Source: an uncultured Oscillospiraceae bacterium
GTDB taxonomy: Bacteria > Bacillota > Clostridia > Oscillospirales > Oscillospiraceae
NCBI GenBank assembly: GCA_944385395.1
Contig: CALWXA010000048.1
Location: 1-32,915, forward strand
DNA: 32,915 bases
Reading direction: 5' to 3'
The translations under genes were made by a program, and so were the position numbers. A model generated the notes under the pieces. That model worked only from the letters and a program-made list of their open reading frames with translations, ran no database searches and was not told where the DNA came from. This document shows, piece after piece, positions 23,950 through 31,681 of this stretch (the first letter of the stretch is position 1; the number at the start of each line of letters is the position of its first letter).

Positions 23950-25320
23950 TTATTGCAATCGTGTGGATCGTTCCAGCCGCCGGAAGATCCGCCGCAGGGT
24001 CAACACCGACGCAACCGCCAGCACCACCTCGGCGCACAGCTGGGCATAAGCCAGACCATACAGGGGGAAAATGGCATTGAGAATCACCAGTGCCGGGATC
24101 TCCAGCACCACCTTGCGCAGCACGGCAAATACCAGTGCGCTGCTGCCCATACCACAGGCCTGGAACACGCCTACCGCCAGGAAATCCACACACAGGAAGG
24201 GCTGGGCCAGGGAAAGTCCCCGGAGGAACTGCCGGCCGTAGGCCACAATGGCGGCGTCCTTCATAAAGAGGGAGATGATGGCGCTGGGGAAGATCCAGCA
24301 CAGGGCCGTCACCGTTGTCTGGAAGATCAAGGAGATCTTGGCGCTGAAGCGCACCGTCTCCTTCATCCGCTTGTGGTTGCCGCTGGCGTAGTTGTAGCCC
24401 ACCAGGGGCATTACTGCCTGGCTGACACCCATGGACACATACATGGGCACCATACTCACCCGCTGGGCAATGCCCATGGCCGCCACAGCAGAGGCGTCAT
24501 AGGAGGCAGTAAAGTTGTTGAGCACCGTCATGCCCACCACGTTCAAAAGGTTCTGGATGGCAGCGGGTACACCCACGCCGCACACGCCCAGCACGATATC
24601 CCGGCGGAAGGAGAACCATCTGGGGTTGATGCACACCAGCGTCTTGCCCCGGCGCACGGCAATGAGCGTCAGGAAGTACAGGCACGCCACGCAGTTGGAC
24701 ACGAAGGTAGCGCAGCCGGCACCGGAGGCCCCCATATTCAGGCCCCAGGGGAGAATGAAGATGGGGTCCAGAACGATGTTCAGAAGACAGCCACTCATGG
24801 TGCCGATGCTGGCGTGCAGGGAAGAACCCTCTGCCCGGAACAAATACGCCATCACCACGTTGAGGATGGAGGGGGCTGCGCCCAGACACACCGTCCAGCG
24901 CATGTAGGCAGCGGTAGCCTCCATGGTACCGGCATCGGCGCCCAGCAGACGCAGCAGGGGTGTAAAGAGCACCGTCACCCCCAGAGAAAACAGCAACCCG
25001 CTGAGCAGGGCGCAGTAGAAGCCGAACACAGAGGAGCGCCGCACCGTATCCTGGTTTCCGCTGCCCATGGCCCGGCTCATCATACTGGATGCGCCTACAC
25101 CAAAGAGGTTATTCACCGCATTGAATGCCAGCATCACCGGTGCCACCAGCGTCACCGCTGCGTTTTCCACAGGGTTATTCAGCATGCCCACGAAGAAGGT
25201 GTCCGCCATATTGTAGAGCACCATCACCAGCGAGCTGATGACACCCGGTACCGCCAGGGTCACCACTGCCCGGGGTATGGGTTCTGTTTCAAATAATAGG
25301 GTTTTATCTGTTTGCCGCAT
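23950..25320 (-). CDS. MATE family multidrug/cation antiporter
   Basis: 456-residue integral membrane protein with twelve predicted helices in two six-helix halves, the MATE length. Landmarks: the N-terminal PGVISSLVMVLYNMADTFFVG, GVGASSMMSRAMGSG, and in the second half GVGVPAAIQNLLN, GIAQRVSMVPMYVSMGVSQAVMPLVGYNYASG (cores: YNMADTFFVG and PLVGYNYASGN). It exports drugs or metabolites driven by Na+ or H+ across the cytoplasmic membrane; the substrate cannot be told. ATG with AAGGAAGG upstream. It is transcribed alone from a near-consensus promoter carrying a palindrome in the spacer, divergent from ktrB. This favours a substrate-induced or repressor-controlled gene. Confidence 0.95.
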   Translation of the reverse strand: MRQTDKTLLFETEPIPRAVVTLAVPGVISSLVMVLYNMADTFFVGMLNNPVENAAVTLVAPVMLAFNAVNNLFGVGASSMMSRAMGSGNQDTVRRSSVFGFYCALLSGLLFSLGVTVLFTPLLRLLGADAGTMEATAAYMRWTVCLGAAPSILNVVMAYLFRAEGSSLHASIGTMSGCLLNIVLDPIFILPWGLNMGASGAGCATFVSNCVACLYFLTLIAVRRGKTLVCINPRWFSFRRDIVLGVCGVGVPAAIQNLLNVVGMTVLNNFTASYDASAVAAMGIAQRVSMVPMYVSMGVSQAVMPLVGYNYASGNHKRMKETVRFSAKISLIFQTTVTALCWIFPSAIISLFMKDAAIVAYGRQFLRGLSLAQPFLCVDFLAVGVFQACGMGSSALVFAVLRKVVLEIPALVILNAIFPLYGLAYAQLCAEVVLAVASVLTLRRIFRRLERSTRLQ

Positions 25321-25362
25321 AATTCCTTCCCTTTTTCCTTGCTTTATTATATAGTAAGTAGT

Positions 25363-25391
25363 AGTATACCCCTTGGGGTTAAAAAAGTCAA
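25363..25391 (-). promoter_or_regulatory. Promoter of the MATE gene with a palindromic spacer
   Basis: TTGACT and TATACT, 17-base spacer. Ten bases of the spacer form the perfect palindrome CCCCAAGGGG (25369-25378 on the plus strand), a placement suited to a MerR- or MarR-type regulator; none is encoded nearby. Confidence 0.75.
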
Positions 25392-25460
25392 AGAAATGCG
25401 CTTAACGGCTTTTTGTCGGAGGCGCGCTTTTTCTGTGCGCCATTTTTGCGGCATTGTCCG

Positions 25461-25466
25461 TATAAT
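25461..25466 (+). promoter_or_regulatory. Probable -10 box of ktrB
   Basis: An exact TATAAT 41 bases before the ktrB ATG. No good -35 lies at 16-18 bases (CGCCAT at 17), so the promoter may be weak or activator dependent. An imperfect hairpin GGCGCGC/GTGCGCC is just upstream. Confidence 0.4.
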
Positions 25467-25506
25467 GATGAGCTGAAACCATTGAAACAGCAAGGGAGAT
25501 CCTTCC

Positions 25507-26841
25507 ATGTGGTCATCGATATTTAAGCGGCCGCTCCGCTCATCCCAGATTATCCTCTTTGGATTTGCCGGTGTCATTCTGGCCGGAGCACTGCTGCTGA
25601 TGCTGCCCGTATCCAGCAAAACCGGCGTGGTCACACCGTTTCTGGACTGTCTGTTCACCTCCACCTCGGCGGTGTGCGTTACGGGTCTCGTTTTATTCGA
25701 CACCGCCACCTATTGGTCGGCCTTCGGCCAGGCGGTGCTGCTGGTGCTGATCCAGATCGGCGGTATGGGCGTGGTCACCGTAGCCATTGCCATCACTATC
25801 GCATCGGGCAAAAAGATTTCCCTGATGCAGCGCAGTACCATGCAGGATGCCATTTCCGCCCACCACGTGGGCGGCATCGTGCGGTTCACCAACTTTATCC
25901 TTCGGGGTATTTTCCTCATTGAACTGCTGGGCGCCCTGGTGATGGCGCCGATATTTATCCGGGATTACGGCGTGGGACACGGCCTGTGGATGGCGGTGTT
26001 CCACTCCATCTCCGCCTTCTGCAACGCAGGCTTTGACCTTTTGGGGGAGGGGGCACCCTTTTCCTCCCTCACCGGCTATGCTGCCGATCCGGTGATCAAC
26101 ATCACCATCATGTTGCTGATCCTTGTGGGCGGTCTGGGCTTTCTCGCCTGGGCGGACGTGTGCCACAGCCGTTTCCGGTTCTCCCAATACCGGATGCAGA
26201 GCAAGGTGATTCTGGCCACTACCGCCGTGCTGATCCTTGTACCGTCGCTGTATTTCTTTTTCTTTGAGTTCCAGAACCTGCCCTTGGATCAGCGGATCTG
26301 GGGTTCGCTGTTCCAGGCCGTTTCCCCCCGTACCGCCGGATTCAATACCCTGGATCTGACGCAGATGAGCGAAACAGGGCAGACTGTGATCTCGCTGCTG
26401 ATGCTCATCGGCGGCTCTCCCGGTTCTACCGCAGGCGGTATGAAAACCACCACCGTGGCAGTCCTGATGGCCAGCGCCGTGGCGGTGTTCCGCCAGCGGG
26501 AAAACGGGCAGTTTTTCGGCCGGCGCATTGCCGACGATACCCTGAAAAATGCCGCTACCATATTCATCCTGTATATCACCCTGTTTTTCTTGGGCGGCAT
26601 GATCATCAGCCGGGTGGAAGATCTGCCCCTGGTGGCCTGCCTTTTTGAAAGTGCATCGGCGGTGGATACGGTAGGCCTGACTCTGGGCATCACACCAGGA
26701 CTGGGCACGGTGTCCAAGCTGGTGCTGATCCTGTTGATGTTCGTGGGCCGGATCGGCGGCTTGACGCTGATCTTCGCCACGCTGCCTGCCACCAGAAACA
26801 TTCAGGCAAAACTGCCTTTGGAAAAAATCACTGTGGGTTAA
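25507..26841 (+). CDS. ktrB: Potassium uptake channel subunit KtrB (TrkH/KtrB family)
   Basis: 444-residue membrane protein built of four helix-pore-helix repeats. Each pore loop with its filter glycine is visible: SAVCVTGL (first), SAFCNAGF (second), SPRTAGFN (third) and SAVDTVGLT (fourth). The third-repeat gating loop is GGSPGSTAGGMKT. Moves K+ (Na+-coupled in Ktr systems) and needs the cytosolic KtrA ring for control. Its stop overlaps the ribosome site of ktrA, 15 nt upstream of that gene. ATG with AAGGGAGAT upstream. Length is close to Bacillus KtrB, shorter than TrkH, which supports the Ktr assignment. Confidence 0.95.
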   Translation: MWSSIFKRPLRSSQIILFGFAGVILAGALLLMLPVSSKTGVVTPFLDCLFTSTSAVCVTGLVLFDTATYWSAFGQAVLLVLIQIGGMGVVTVAIAITIASGKKISLMQRSTMQDAISAHHVGGIVRFTNFILRGIFLIELLGALVMAPIFIRDYGVGHGLWMAVFHSISAFCNAGFDLLGEGAPFSSLTGYAADPVINITIMLLILVGGLGFLAWADVCHSRFRFSQYRMQSKVILATTAVLILVPSLYFFFFEFQNLPLDQRIWGSLFQAVSPRTAGFNTLDLTQMSETGQTVISLLMLIGGSPGSTAGGMKTTTVAVLMASAVAVFRQRENGQFFGRRIADDTLKNAATIFILYITLFFLGGMIISRVEDLPLVACLFESASAVDTVGLTLGITPGLGTVSKLVLILLMFVGRIGGLTLIFATLPATRNIQAKLPLEKITVG

Positions 26842-26856
26842 GGAGGCCTCCTGATT

Positions 26857-27504
26857 ATGAAATCCATCCTGCTCATCGGTCTGGGCCGTTTCGGCCGCCA
26901 TATTGCCATCAAGCTCCGGGAACTGAACCATCAGGTGATGGCGGTAGACCACGATGAAGAAAAGGTGCAGGAGATCCTGCCCTATGTCACCAACGCCCAG
27001 ATCGGCGACAGCACCAGCGAGAGCTTTCTCGCTTCCCTGGGCGTGGGCAACTACGATGTGTGCATCGTAGCCATCGGCAATGATTTCCAGAGCTCTCTGG
27101 AAACCACGTCCCTGCTGAAGGAACTGGGGGCCAAGCTGGTGGTATCCCGGGCTTCCCGTGACGTCCACGAGAAGTTCCTGCTGCGCAACGGCGCTGACGA
27201 GGTGATCTATCCGGAAAAGCAGCTGGCCAACTGGACCGCCATCCGTTACAGCTCCGACCATATTCTGGACTACATCGAGCTGGACGGCGAGCACGCTGTC
27301 TATGAGGTGAGCATCCCCTCCCATTGGATTGGCAAAACCGTGGGAGAAATGGACATCCGCCGGAAGTACAACATCAACATCATGGGTCTGAAGGACGGCG
27401 ACAAGCTGGAGCTCACCGTAACACCCGACACGGTGCTGGAAGAGAGCAAGACCCTGCTGGTGTTGGGTCGGTACAAGGATATCCTGCGGTGCTTCCGCCA
27501 ATAA
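26857..27504 (+). CDS. ktrA: Potassium uptake regulatory subunit KtrA (RCK protein)
   Basis: 215 residues: an N-terminal RCK domain with the Rossmann motif GLGRFGRHIA (residues 8-17) and the acidic AVDHDEE at the end of strand two, which binds ATP/ADP, then a RCK_C domain from about residue 135 (VSIPSHWIGKTVGEM to LLVLGRYKDI). RCK_C domains of KtrA proteins bind cyclic di-AMP in Firmicutes; this is family knowledge, not seen here. It forms an octameric ring under KtrB. Its AGGAGG lies in the perfect palindrome AGGAGGCCTCCT (26841-26852). The transcript ends at a strong hairpin 16 bases after the stop. Confidence 0.96.
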   Translation: MKSILLIGLGRFGRHIAIKLRELNHQVMAVDHDEEKVQEILPYVTNAQIGDSTSESFLASLGVGNYDVCIVAIGNDFQSSLETTSLLKELGAKLVVSRASRDVHEKFLLRNGADEVIYPEKQLANWTAIRYSSDHILDYIELDGEHAVYEVSIPSHWIGKTVGEMDIRRKYNINIMGLKDGDKLELTVTPDTVLEESKTLLVLGRYKDILRCFRQ

Positions 27505-27519
27505 GCCCTCATAAAGTTA

Positions 27520-27560
27520 AAAAACAGCACCGGCAGCCTTTGGCTGCCGGTGCTGTTTTT
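27520..27560. terminator. Bidirectional terminator between ktrA and the symporter gene
   Basis: 19-bp perfect stem (27520-27538 with 27542-27560), TTT loop, A-run on the left and T-run on the right, between convergent transcription units. Confidence 0.95.
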
Positions 27561-27615
27561 CGCTTTTCCCGGAACCGCGATACCGGGGAAGAAAAAGGGA
27601 TGTTCGGGTCCTCAA

Positions 27616-28944
27616 TTACAGAATCATGGCCAGGAAGTCCTTGAGTCCCAGACCGAACACCAGGATGATGCACACGGGAACACCGAACTTGGTCCAGTAA
27701 TACAGCCAGTTGGGGAAGGTAGGCTTGTCGCTGCCCTTGTTCAGCTCCTTCAGAGCCTCCAGCTTGGGCAGAGTAAAGAGGTACGCGATGAGAACCAGCA
27801 TGGAGCAGATGGGCTGCAGGGTAGAACCAAACAGCTGGTCCACAGCCAGCAGGTAGTTCAGGCTCAGCACGGCGGGGATGGCCAGAAGCAGCTGGACTAC
27901 CGCGAAGATGATAACGGACTTTTTCCGTTCCATCTTGAATTCATCCACCATGGTGGCGATGATGACCTCATAGCCGGAAGCATCGGACAGATACGCGGCA
28001 ATGATCACCAGGACGAAGAACAGGAAGCACAGGATCAAACCGCCGGGGATCTGCTTGAAGATCTCAGGGACGGTAATGAACATCAGGTTGGGACCGCTGT
28101 CCACCTGGATGCCGAAGGCATAGGCGGCAGGGAGGATCATGAATCCAGCCAGCAGACCGGCACAGGTATCGCCGATGGCAGTCTTTACGGAGGTCTTCAT
28201 CAGGTTGTCGGAATCTCTCATATAGCTGCCCAGGATCACCATAAATGTACCGCCCAGGCACAGGGAGAAGAACGCCTGACCCATACCTGCCAGCACTACG
28301 TCCGGGGTGATCTTGCTGAAGTCAGGTACCAGATAGAAGGAGAGGCCTTCCAGGGCGCCGTCCAGGGTAATGACGCGAACGGCAATGACAATCATGATGA
28401 CAAAGAGGATGGGCATGCCGTACTTGGACAGCCGCTCCAGGCCCTTCTGCAGGCCGAACATGCAGCACGCGCTCACCAGAATCACCACGATGGCCGTGGT
28501 CACATACTGTGCCACCGGGCTGCCCAGCAGGGTGCTGTTGAACAGTTCGCTGGCAGATTGTCCTTTCAGCTGACCGCTGACAGAAGCCACTGCGTAGTAG
28601 ACCGCCCAGCCGATAACCACGGAATAAACAGACAGGGACATCACCAGGCCCAGGGTATTAAGCCAACCGAAGAATTTCCCGCCCTTGATGCCGGAGGCTT
28701 TGAAAAATCCCAGCGGCCCTCTGCGAGAGGAACGGCCTGCCGCCCATTCCACCATCATAATGGGAAGTCCTACCAAAACAATGATGATCAGATAGCAAAA
28801 TACAAAGGCACCGCCACCGAACATACCTACCATGTACGGGAAACGCCACAGGTTGCCAAGGCCCACTGCGGCACCTACCATGGTCATCAACACGCCAAAT
28901 CCTGTCTTGAATTGCTCACGCGAGGTTTTTGGAGTTGCGGACAT
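27616..28944 (-). CDS. Sodium:neurotransmitter symporter (NSS/SNF) family transporter
   Basis: 442-residue LeuT-fold Na+-coupled importer of an amino acid or amine. Helix 1 has the unwound signature GAAVGLGNLWRFPYMVG; the Na2/substrate region in helix 6-8 appears as GQAFFSLCLGGTFMVILGSY and SDASGYEVI. At least eleven membrane helices are visible, typical of bacterial NSS members with 11 or 12. The ligand cannot be predicted with confidence, but known bacterial members take Leu, Trp, Tyr, Met or similar. It diverges from a three-gene catabolic operon and both promoters carry an ATTGTANACNAT dyad, so it is the likely importer for that pathway. ATG with GAAGGGAA upstream. Confidence 0.95.
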   Translation of the reverse strand: MSATPKTSREQFKTGFGVLMTMVGAAVGLGNLWRFPYMVGMFGGGAFVFCYLIIIVLVGLPIMMVEWAAGRSSRRGPLGFFKASGIKGGKFFGWLNTLGLVMSLSVYSVVIGWAVYYAVASVSGQLKGQSASELFNSTLLGSPVAQYVTTAIVVILVSACCMFGLQKGLERLSKYGMPILFVIMIVIAVRVITLDGALEGLSFYLVPDFSKITPDVVLAGMGQAFFSLCLGGTFMVILGSYMRDSDNLMKTSVKTAIGDTCAGLLAGFMILPAAYAFGIQVDSGPNLMFITVPEIFKQIPGGLILCFLFFVLVIIAAYLSDASGYEVIIATMVDEFKMERKKSVIIFAVVQLLLAIPAVLSLNYLLAVDQLFGSTLQPICSMLVLIAYLFTLPKLEALKELNKGSDKPTFPNWLYYWTKFGVPVCIILVFGLGLKDFLAMIL

Positions 28945-29032
28945 ATTGTTCCCTTCTTTCTCTCTTATAAATTTATTTCTCCTGGTATCTCCTGGTTTAT
29001 GCGACTGACTTACGCCCCCCTTCGACGGTTAA

Positions 29033-29062
29033 ATTGTAGCACAATCGCAAACACAGCGTCAA
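29033..29062 (-). promoter_or_regulatory. Promoter of the NSS symporter gene
   Basis: TTGACG and TACAAT with an 18-base spacer, giving a leader of about 80 bases. The first dyad (29067-29078) lies just upstream of the -35 box. Confidence 0.62.
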
Positions 29063-29066
29063 TATA

Positions 29067-29078
29067 ATTGTAGACTAT
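29067..29078. promoter_or_regulatory. Candidate operator, copy 1
   Basis: ATTGTAGACTAT, matching the second copy at 10 of 12 positions and fitting ATNGTANACNAT, a form used by GntR-type regulators. Adjacent to the symporter -35 box. Confidence 0.42.
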
Positions 29079-29156
29079 TTTAACCTGCATGAGGCAATTT
29101 CTTGCAATTTGTACGTCTTGCACTCTATTTTTTTGTGCATATTTTTGAATTTATCC

Positions 29157-29185
29157 TTGATTATTGGCTTAATTTTTGTTATACT
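29157..29185 (+). promoter_or_regulatory. Promoter of the creatininase-like/CoA-transferase/aminotransferase operon
   Basis: TTGATT and TATACT with a 17-base spacer, leaving a leader of about 80 bases before the first ATG. The second dyad falls at about +10 to +21. Confidence 0.7.
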
Positions 29186-29201
29186 CTTGTTGTGAGAAAA
29201 T

Positions 29202-29213
29202 ATTGTATACGAT
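29202..29213. promoter_or_regulatory. Candidate operator, copy 2
   Basis: ATTGTATACGAT, with a perfect GTATAC core, placed just after the expected transcription start, where a bound repressor would block RNA polymerase. Confidence 0.45.
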
Positions 29214-29271
29214 TTATTTGTCGCCGCGTAAAATTTTGCACACAATTTTTAGACTATATGGGGAGTCGCAT

Positions 29272-30033
29272 ATGACAAATCATCTGTTGAACCTGCGGCC
29301 CGGGCAAGTGCCGCATACTACATATAAAAAAGCCATCCTTGCCGTGGGCGCCACAGAGGGACACGGCCCCCATTTGCCCACAGGGACGGATCTGTTCATC
29401 GCCCAAGGGATCACGGAAGATATCGCCGCCTGTTTTGATGACATGTTGGTTCTGCCTGCCCTGTCCTACGGCGTCAGCGATAACCACATGATGTTCGATT
29501 TTACGTTGTCCCTGAGCCCGGAAACCTTGATCGCTGTATTGCAGGACATCCTGGAATCCCTTTTTATCCGGGGTATATTTCGGGTGATCCTCATCAACGG
29601 CCACAACGGAAATACAGCGCCTATCGAAATCGCCGGCCGGCGGGCCCACCAGCGCCATCCGGAGCTAAAGGTGGTCTCCATGCCCGCCTGGTGGACTTGT
29701 GCAGAAAGGCTTCTGCCGGCCGGCACACTTTCCGATGACTCCGGTTGGCACGCCGGTGAGATGGAAACTGCCGCCGCTTTAGGATATTTTCCGGATTTGG
29801 TAGACATGTCCTTAGCCCAGGACTGCCCGCCCCGCCTGCCCTACAGCCCGCTGCTGGATGTAAAGTATACCATCGCAGAAATGAGCCGAGTGGGCAACGT
29901 AGGCCGCTCATCCCGGGCCAGCCGGGAAAAGGGCCTGGCCATCCGGGAAGCGCTGAAGCAGGAAGCGGTGCGCTTTATCCGGCGTTTGGACGAGATGGAT
30001 TGGGACTATGCAGTAACACAGTCGCCGCAATAA
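29272..30033 (+). CDS. Creatininase-family metal-dependent amidohydrolase
   Basis: 253 residues, the family length. Metal ligands of the creatininase fold are all visible: Glu29 and His31 in TEGHGPHLPTG, Asp40 in GTD, His111 in LINGHNGN, and Glu163 in HAGEMETA. Members cleave cyclic or linear amide bonds (creatinine, formamides, lactams); true creatininase is only one branch, so the substrate is open. The first usable ATG has GGGGAG upstream. It leads an operon with a CoA-transferase 25 nt downstream and an aminotransferase, and is divergent from an amino-acid-type symporter. That context suggests an amide or lactam of an amino acid as substrate. Confidence 0.88.
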   Translation: MTNHLLNLRPGQVPHTTYKKAILAVGATEGHGPHLPTGTDLFIAQGITEDIAACFDDMLVLPALSYGVSDNHMMFDFTLSLSPETLIAVLQDILESLFIRGIFRVILINGHNGNTAPIEIAGRRAHQRHPELKVVSMPAWWTCAERLLPAGTLSDDSGWHAGEMETAAALGYFPDLVDMSLAQDCPPRLPYSPLLDVKYTIAEMSRVGNVGRSSRASREKGLAIREALKQEAVRFIRRLDEMDWDYAVTQSPQ

Positions 30034-30058
30034 AGGCCCCGACAGGAGGAAAGCATTT

Positions 30059-31627
30059 ATGAAAATCATCACCGCAGAGCAGGCCGCCCAGATGGTGCAG
30101 AGCGACAGCGTCCTGGCCGTTTCCGGGTTCATGCTGGGAGGCGTGGCAGACGAACTGCTGGACGCCCTGGAGCGGCGTTTCATACAAACCCAACAGCCCC
30201 GCGGTCTCACCGTTATGGCAGCCGGCAGCGTAGGAGACTGGGCGGACGGCGGACTGAATCATCTGGCTCACGACGGATTGATCCGGCGGCTCATCGAAGG
30301 CTTCCTGGGCGCTGAACCAAAGCTCAACGCCATGGTGCAGGACAATCGTATCGAATATTACAATTTCCCCATCGGTGTCATCAGCGCCATGTTCCGGGCT
30401 CTTGCTCAAGGGAAAAAGGGCGAGTTGACCAAGCTGGGGCTCCATACTTACCTGGACCCCCGGCTGGAGGGCGGCGCGTGTACATCCCTGTGTCAGGAAA
30501 AACTGGTAGAACTGGTGGAATTGTTGGGCGAGGAATATCTTTTCTACCACGCCCCCAAAATCGACGTTGCTCTGGTGCGGGGCACCTATGCCGACGAGAA
30601 AGGGAACATTACCTTTTCCCGGGAGACTGCGCCTTTGGAGACAAGCTATGTAGCCATGGCCGCAAAGGCCTGCGGCGGAATCGTCATCGCACAGGTGGAG
30701 GATGTGGTTCAGTTTGGCTCCTTGTCTTCCAGAGAGGTGGAAATCTTCGGCAACCTTGTGGACTATGTGGTGATTTGCTCCGATAAGGAAAAGTTCCATC
30801 GCCAGACCGTGCAGTACTATTATCATCCCGCCGTATCCGGGGAGGTGCGGGTGCCGGAATCCTACGCCGCTCCGCTGCCCCTGGATGTGCGGAAGGTAAT
30901 CGCACGGCGGGGCGCCCTGGAACTGCAGGAAGGGAACACCGTCAACGTAGGGATCGGCATTCCCGAGGGAGTTTCCTCCGTAGCCAGAGAAGAAGGGCTG
31001 GATATCCTGTTCACAGCCGAAAGCGGTACCATCGGTGGCATGCTGCTGGGTGGATATTCCTTTGGTGCCGGCATGAACAACTGGGCCGTCACGGACGCCA
31101 ATACCATCTTTGATTTTTATATGGGCGGCGGCCTGGACATCACCTACCTGGGCATGGCCCAGGTAAACGCCGCCGGCGATGTGAACGTGGCCCGCTTCGG
31201 CAACGTGATGAAAGGCAGCGGCGGCTTCGTGAACATTTCCCAGCCCACCAGGCACGTGGTATTCTGCGGCACTTTCACCGCAGGCGGCTTCCAGGCAGAT
31301 ATTTCCCCCGAAGGGACTTTGTCCATCCACCAGGAAGGGAAGAGCCCAAAATTCGTATCCGACGAAGACCTGATGCAGGTCACCTTCAGCGCCCGATACG
31401 CCGTTGAGAGCGGCCAGCAGGTGGAATACATCACCGAGCGCGCCGTATTCCGCCTTACGCCCCAGGGCATCATGCTCACAGAGATCGCCCCCGGCGTGGA
31501 CCTGCAGCGGGATATTCTTGACCAGATGGGTTTTCGGCCGCTGATATCTCCCCAGCTGAAAGAAATGGACCGCCGGCTGTTTCTGCCCCAGATCATGGGT
31601 CTGAAAACCGCTCTTAACAGCAATTAA
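30059..31627 (+). CDS. Family I acyl-CoA:carboxylate CoA-transferase (fused alpha/beta)
   Basis: 522 residues with both halves of a ketoacid/propionate CoA-transferase in one chain. The N-terminal half has SGFMLGGVADELL and LVRGTYADEKGNITF; the C-terminal half starts near residue 275 with VNVGIGIPEGVSSVA and the catalytic Glu321 in FTAESGTIGG, then GGGLDITYLGMAQVNAAGDVNV. The enzyme moves CoA from a donor such as acetyl-CoA to a carboxylic acid through a glutamyl-CoA intermediate. It resembles propionate CoA-transferase and acetate/3-ketoacid enzymes; the acid it serves is unknown. ATG with AGGAGG upstream. It is the second gene of the operon, consistent with activation of the deaminated carbon skeleton. 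Confidence 0.9.
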   Translation: MKIITAEQAAQMVQSDSVLAVSGFMLGGVADELLDALERRFIQTQQPRGLTVMAAGSVGDWADGGLNHLAHDGLIRRLIEGFLGAEPKLNAMVQDNRIEYYNFPIGVISAMFRALAQGKKGELTKLGLHTYLDPRLEGGACTSLCQEKLVELVELLGEEYLFYHAPKIDVALVRGTYADEKGNITFSRETAPLETSYVAMAAKACGGIVIAQVEDVVQFGSLSSREVEIFGNLVDYVVICSDKEKFHRQTVQYYYHPAVSGEVRVPESYAAPLPLDVRKVIARRGALELQEGNTVNVGIGIPEGVSSVAREEGLDILFTAESGTIGGMLLGGYSFGAGMNNWAVTDANTIFDFYMGGGLDITYLGMAQVNAAGDVNVARFGNVMKGSGGFVNISQPTRHVVFCGTFTAGGFQADISPEGTLSIHQEGKSPKFVSDEDLMQVTFSARYAVESGQQVEYITERAVFRLTPQGIMLTEIAPGVDLQRDILDQMGFRPLISPQLKEMDRRLFLPQIMGLKTALNSN

Positions 31628-31681
31628 TTCCACCGCAAAGTTTCATACGGTGCAAAAATAATCAGAAAGGATGAACCATGT

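Larger units (their letters stand above)
28945..29271. other. A+T-rich divergent control region, no gene
   Basis: About 327 bases with long A/T runs, unlike the G+C-rich genes around it. It holds the two divergent promoters and the two dyads listed separately. No reading frame with a ribosome site and no tRNA or known riboswitch pattern was recognised. Confidence 0.7.

Noticed and set aside
25321..25506. Cyclic di-AMP (ydaO) riboswitch ahead of ktrB
   Set aside because: The leader after the -10 box is only about 35 bases, too short, and none of the conserved core could be seen.
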